64,000 bases of DNA from Saccharothrix sp. (GTDB lineage: Bacteria > Actinomycetota > Actinomycetes > Mycobacteriales > Pseudonocardiaceae), in contig NZ_JAPSLK010000004.1 in NCBI RefSeq assembly GCF_031180885.1, positions 226,551-290,550 on the forward strand, in the 5' to 3' direction. The translations under genes and the position numbers were made by a program. Within the stretch, counting starts at the first letter, position 1; each line of letters starts with the position of its first letter. Positions 60,733 to 64,000 of this stretch are shown piece after piece. Under the pieces are notes generated by a model that ran no database searches, was not told the origin of the DNA, and saw only the letters and a list, made by a program, of their open reading frames with translations.

Positions 60733-62910
60733 ATGGACCGCCTCACCGACTTCCTCTTCCGCAACAGCAAACCCGTGCTGGCCGCCTGGGTGCTGCTGGC
60801 CGTCGTCGGCGGCTTCTTCGCCCTCGGGCTGGAGGGCCGCGCGGTGCCCGGCGGCGAGGCGTCGGAGTCGAGCCAAGCCGAGGCGGTCGCGCGGGAGTTG
60901 AGCGCCAACGGCGTGCCGTCGCTGTTCGTCGTCGTCACGGGCCGGGCGGCGGGCGGCGACGCGGACGGGCGGCGGGCGCTGGAGCCGATCACCGCGGCCA
61001 TCGCGGGCACGGAAGGGGTCCGCGAGGTCCAGCCGCTGCCGCTGCCCCCGCCCGACCCCGGTTCCGGGCCGATCGTGGTCCTCGGGGTCTCCGCCACGGG
61101 CGGCGTCGACGGCTCCATCGACGTGGCGAACAAGCTGCTCGACGACGAGGACCGGCTGACCGCCGAGGGCAGCGAGGTGTTCCTCGGCGGTTACGGCGCC
61201 CACCGGGAGGAGCTGGTCCAGCTCTCCCGCAGCGACCTGCTGCGGGCCGAGCAGGTGGGCCTGCCCATCGTCCTGGTGGTCCTGCTGCTCACCTTCGGCG
61301 CGCTGTGGGCGACCGTCGTCCCGCTCGTCATCGGCCTGTCCGCGCTGGTCGGCGGCCTGGGCGCGGCGGGCGCGCTGGCGTACGGCATCCCGTTCTCGGA
61401 GTACGTGACGAACGCGGCGTCCATGGTCGGCCTCGCGCTCGCCGTCGACTACGCGATGTTCCTGGTCCAGCGGGTGCGCGAGTCGCTGCTGCGCGGGATG
61501 GGCGTGGACGACTCGGTCCGGCACGCCATGCGCACCACCGGCACGGCCATCGCGTGGTCGGGGATCACCGTCGTGGTCGCCGAGGCGACCATGTTCCTGG
61601 TCGACTCGCGCGCCATCCGCACCGCCGGGCTCGGCATGATCCTGGTGACGGTGGCGGCGATCGTGGCCGCGCTCGTCGGGGCGCCGATCGTGCTGCGGAT
61701 GCTGGGCCTGCGCATCCTGCGCAAGAAGGACCGGCAGCGGCTCCTCGCCGCGGGCGGCGCGGTGGTGGTGGACGCCGAGGTGTCCGGTTTCTGGGCGCGC
61801 TGGGGCAAGCGGGTGACCGACCGGCCCGGCCGCTGGCTGGTCGGCGCGACCGTGCTGATGGCGTTGTTCTGCGTGCCCGCGCTGGACCTCGCCGACCGGG
61901 TGGACCTGCCGTCGGCGAGCGCGATGCCGTCCGACTCGCAGGTGCGGCAGGCCACCGAGGCCGCCGCGGCCGCCTACGGGCCGGGGGTGATCTCGCCCGT
62001 CGAGGTCGTCGTGCGGGCGACCGCGGACACCGCCCGGACGCAGGCCGAACGCGTGGCGCGGGTGGTGTCCGGCGATCCGGAGGTGCGTGCGGCGACACCC
62101 GTGCCGCTGGACCGGCCGGACGTCTACCGGGTCAGCGTCGCGACGGTGCACAGCCCGTCCGACGACCGCACCCACGACCTGGTGCGCAGCCTGCGGGACG
62201 GCGACCTGCGCGGGCAGCTCGACGGCGTGGTGTACGAGGTGGGCGGCGAGACCGCCATGCGCATCGACGCCACCGACGCCCTGTTCGCGAGCCTGCCGCT
62301 GATGCTGGCCGTGCTGCTCGGCCTGGTGCTGCTCCTGCTCGTGGTGGCGATGCGGTCGATCGTGCTGCCGATCAAGGCCGTGCTGCTCGTGGTGGTGTCG
62401 CTGGGCGCGAGCACCGGCGGCCTGCTGCTGCTGTCCACCACCGAGGTGGGCGCGGCGCTGATCGGCTGGTCGGACCCCGCCGACCTGCACCCGATCGTGC
62501 CGATCACGATCGTCGCCATCGTCATCGCGCTGTCGACCGACTACGAGGTCATCCTGATCTCCCGCATCGCCGAGCTGTTCCGGGGCAGCGGGGACAACAC
62601 CGGGTCGATCATCGACGGCGTGGCGCGCACCGGGCGGGTGATCAGCAGCGCCGCGGCGATCATGATCGCGGTGTTCTTCGGGTTCGCGCTGTCGGACGTG
62701 ACGCCGCTCAAGCAGCTCGGCGTGGGTCTCGCGTTCGCCGTGCTGATCGACGCCACGGTGGTCCGCGGCGTGCTGGTGCCCGCGAGCATGCAGCTCATGG
62801 GTCGCTGGAACTGGTGGTTCCCGTCCTCCACCCGGCGGCCGGCCCCGGGGCGGGAGCGCCGACCCGAGGTCGTGAGCGGGCGCGCGCCGTCGTCCGACCA
62901 CCCGGCCTGA
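60733..62910 (+). CDS. MMPL/RND-family lipid exporter
   Basis: 725 residues. TM1 is NSKPVLAAWVLLAVVGGFFA, then an outer loop, TM2-6 (VGLPIVLVVLLLTFGALWAT, AASMVGLALAVDYAMFLVQR), a second outer loop, and TM7-12 (LPLMLAVLLGLVLLLLVVAM, IVAIVIALSTDYEVILISRI, VTPLKQLGVGLAFAVLIDAT). The proton-relay Asp-Tyr pairs (VDYAMFL, TDYEVIL) of MmpL proteins are both present. The family exports lipids and glycolipids in mycobacteria and related genera. Its place in the operon points to a hydrophobic product. Confidence 0.95.
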   Translation: MDRLTDFLFRNSKPVLAAWVLLAVVGGFFALGLEGRAVPGGEASESSQAEAVARELSANGVPSLFVVVTGRAAGGDADGRRALEPITAAIAGTEGVREVQPLPLPPPDPGSGPIVVLGVSATGGVDGSIDVANKLLDDEDRLTAEGSEVFLGGYGAHREELVQLSRSDLLRAEQVGLPIVLVVLLLTFGALWATVVPLVIGLSALVGGLGAAGALAYGIPFSEYVTNAASMVGLALAVDYAMFLVQRVRESLLRGMGVDDSVRHAMRTTGTAIAWSGITVVVAEATMFLVDSRAIRTAGLGMILVTVAAIVAALVGAPIVLRMLGLRILRKKDRQRLLAAGGAVVVDAEVSGFWARWGKRVTDRPGRWLVGATVLMALFCVPALDLADRVDLPSASAMPSDSQVRQATEAAAAAYGPGVISPVEVVVRATADTARTQAERVARVVSGDPEVRAATPVPLDRPDVYRVSVATVHSPSDDRTHDLVRSLRDGDLRGQLDGVVYEVGGETAMRIDATDALFASLPLMLAVLLGLVLLLLVVAMRSIVLPIKAVLLVVVSLGASTGGLLLLSTTEVGAALIGWSDPADLHPIVPITIVAIVIALSTDYEVILISRIAELFRGSGDNTGSIIDGVARTGRVISSAAAIMIAVFFGFALSDVTPLKQLGVGLAFAVLIDATVVRGVLVPASMQLMGRWNWWFPSSTRRPAPGRERRPEVVSGRAPSSDHPA

Positions 62911-62945
62911 CCCCTACCCGTACTCGACGAAAGGTTCCGCCGACC

Positions 62946-63707
62946 GTGCCCCCAATCCTCTCGGCCGTCGCCCGCGCGACGCGGATCGTCTTCGCCAAGC
63001 CCACGGTGGACCGGGTGGAGCCGTCCTTCGACATCGACCTGGGCCTCTACCACGAGGCCGACTACGAGAAGATCATCCCGCAGTTGGAGGACGTGGAGCG
63101 GCAGCTCGCGGCGGTGCCGCTCGACCGCCGGGGCATGCGCTGGGTGCACCTGGCCGACACCGTGCTGTTCTACGGCGAGCGGACGTTCGACGTGCCGTTC
63201 GACGACTTCGTGTCCAGAGTGGACATCAGCCACATCGGGGAGTTCTACCGCGACTCGCTCGGCGTCACGACGCGGGTGGTGAAGCGCGACGAGCAGGACC
63301 GGTCCGTGCACCAGGGCGTGCGCGTCGTCGCCCTGCCCCAGCCGAACTACGCGGCGTACTTCGGCAAGGACAACCTCGACGTCTACAAGCTGGAGAAGGT
63401 CGAGTACGGGCCGGACGAGCAGCGGGTGTGGATGCTGACCGTGCACAGCCCGAACGGCTCGGCCGTGTGCGACGACGGGTACACGTCGTTCCGGCGCACC
63501 CCGGACGGCCAGGGCACGGTCGCGGCCTTCCTGGCGTGCCAGAACTTCCCGATCCCGCCGCTGATGGCACTGACCCGCATGGACCGGTGGACCTGGTTCA
63601 AGACCGCGGTCACCGAGAGCGCCTACCGGCGTTTCTTCAACACCATGATGGACAGCCTGCTGGCCCGCTACCACGGCAACGACTTCCGCGTGGGGCGCGT
63701 GCGGTAG
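62946..63707 (+). CDS. Unknown protein, paralogue B of the operon
   Basis: 253 residues from GTG 62946. Shares with paralogue A the blocks MRWVHLADTVLFYGER, FDDFVSRVDISHIGEFYRD, QPNYAAYFGKDNLDVYKLEK, VHSPNGSAVCDDGYTSFRR and MDRWTWFKTAVTESAYRRFF, but lacks the basic hydrophobic tail. Two copies flanking the propeller and exporter suggest a duplicated functional pair, for example two subunits or two substrate-specific forms. Last gene of the operon. Function unknown. Confidence 0.75.
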   Translation: MPPILSAVARATRIVFAKPTVDRVEPSFDIDLGLYHEADYEKIIPQLEDVERQLAAVPLDRRGMRWVHLADTVLFYGERTFDVPFDDFVSRVDISHIGEFYRDSLGVTTRVVKRDEQDRSVHQGVRVVALPQPNYAAYFGKDNLDVYKLEKVEYGPDEQRVWMLTVHSPNGSAVCDDGYTSFRRTPDGQGTVAAFLACQNFPIPPLMALTRMDRWTWFKTAVTESAYRRFFNTMMDSLLARYHGNDFRVGRVR

Positions 63708-63766
63708 GAACACCGGGCAGTCAGGCGCGGCTCCAACCGGTTGTCGTGGCCGACGCCACCTCCGTG

Positions 63767-63805
63767 GTGTCCCATATCGGGGATAGCATCCCGGATATGG
63801 GACAC
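63767..63805. promoter_or_regulatory. 39-bp nearly perfect palindrome over a start codon
   Basis: Outer arms GTGTCCCATATC (63767-63778) and GATATGGGACAC (63794-63805) are exactly complementary. Inside, GGGAT and ATCCC (around an AGC centre) also pair, with a single G-G mismatch between the arms. The ATG at 63797 lies in the right arm. It can be a strong repressor operator or an RNA hairpin masking the start. Its role for the following gene is inferred. Confidence 0.7.
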
Positions 63806-64000
63806 CAGGATGTGCTGCCGGGAACGCCGGCCGTGCTCGCGTTGACGATCGAACCCGACGACCTCACCCGCCGGCCGGTCCGGGACCTGATCGCCGAGCA
63901 CCTCGCCGACATGTACGCGACCTCGCCCGCCGAGAGCGTGCACGCACTCGACCACGCCGGACTGCGCGAGGACGGGGTGTCGTTCTGGACGTCGTGGAGC
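63797..64000 (+). CDS. GNAT-like acetyltransferase, 5' part only
   Basis: 68 codons from ATG 63797 run off the window edge without a stop. The N-terminus (LALTIEPDDLTRRPVRDLIA, EHLADMYATSPAESVHALDH, AGLREDGVSFWTSW) matches the beginning of acetyltransferases of the kind that modify small molecules or proteins. The acetyl-CoA motif would lie beyond the edge. Start codon is embedded in a palindrome. Confidence 0.6.
   Translation, partial: MGHQDVLPGTPAVLALTIEPDDLTRRPVRDLIAEHLADMYATSPAESVHALDHAGLREDGVSFWTSWS

Noticed and set aside
1..64000. tRNA or rRNA genes and integration sites
   Set aside because: No cloverleaf, T-loop GGTTCGAATCC context or rRNA signature was found by eye, and no integrase gene is present.

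Overview
The window is a high-GC actinobacterial chromosome segment. GTG starts, GTGA/ATGA stop-start overlaps, the recurring word TCCACNNTGGA and the gene families present suggest Pseudonocardiaceae (Saccharothrix, Actinosynnema, Lentzea type). That placement is inferred from sequence style, not from a marker gene. No rRNA, tRNA, CRISPR array or intact mobile element was seen.

Layout. 0.4-3.6 kb: a secreted Lys/Pro/Ala-rich protein with a polymorphic-toxin-like tail, overlapped by an SCO4402-like candidate immunity gene. 3.7-7.6 kb: a secreted SMP-30-like propeller, decayed small genes, a hypothetical protein and a STAS protein. 7.6-12.3 kb: a bufferin-like RiPP operon (Cys-rich substrate, DUF692/MNIO oxidase, HvfC/BufC-like partner, ferritin-like protein), with a convergent barrel-like protein beyond a strong terminator. 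12.4-16.2 kb: a transposase remnant, a NarL-type two-component system and a divergent ABC exporter. 16.3-26.3 kb: a thiopeptide cluster in lactazole-like order A2-A1-B-C-D-E-X-F on the minus strand, with two different precursor peptides and one extra nitroreductase-fold protein (X). 27.7-34.7 kb: a tightly coupled operon of flavin monooxygenase, FMN 2-hydroxyacid oxidase, aberrant P450, cation/proton antiporter and ThDP enzyme. 34.8-45.2 kb: mostly ordinary single genes (RCC1-repeat protein, HxlR regulator, dehalogenase-like hydrolase, Usp, carbonic anhydrase, threonylcarbamoyl-AMP synthase, MarR regulator, GNAT, Bcr/CflA MFS, methyltransferase). 45.3-50.6 kb: a three-gene operon ending in a 1580-residue TPR-CHAT (caspase-like) protein. 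50.9-52.4 kb: a lipoprotein. 53.2-63.7 kb: a LuxR-type regulator followed by an eight-gene plus-strand operon (aldehyde/acyl-CoA reductase, acyl-CoA dehydrogenase, class III aminotransferase, SRPBCC protein, two paralogous unknown proteins, beta-propeller, MMPL exporter). The window ends inside a GNAT-like gene whose start codon lies in a 39-bp palindrome.

How the genes work together. The thiopeptide genes form a complete maturation line: leader recognition and azoline formation (D/E), Ser glutamylation and elimination (B/F), azole oxidation (F, possibly X), and [4+2] pyridine closure with leader loss (C). The neighbouring two-component system and ABC transporter are plausible self-protection. 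The 53-63 kb operon looks like an uncharacterised lipid- or amine-type pathway with a dedicated MMPL exporter. The bufferin-like operon and the TPR-CHAT operon are two further accessory systems.
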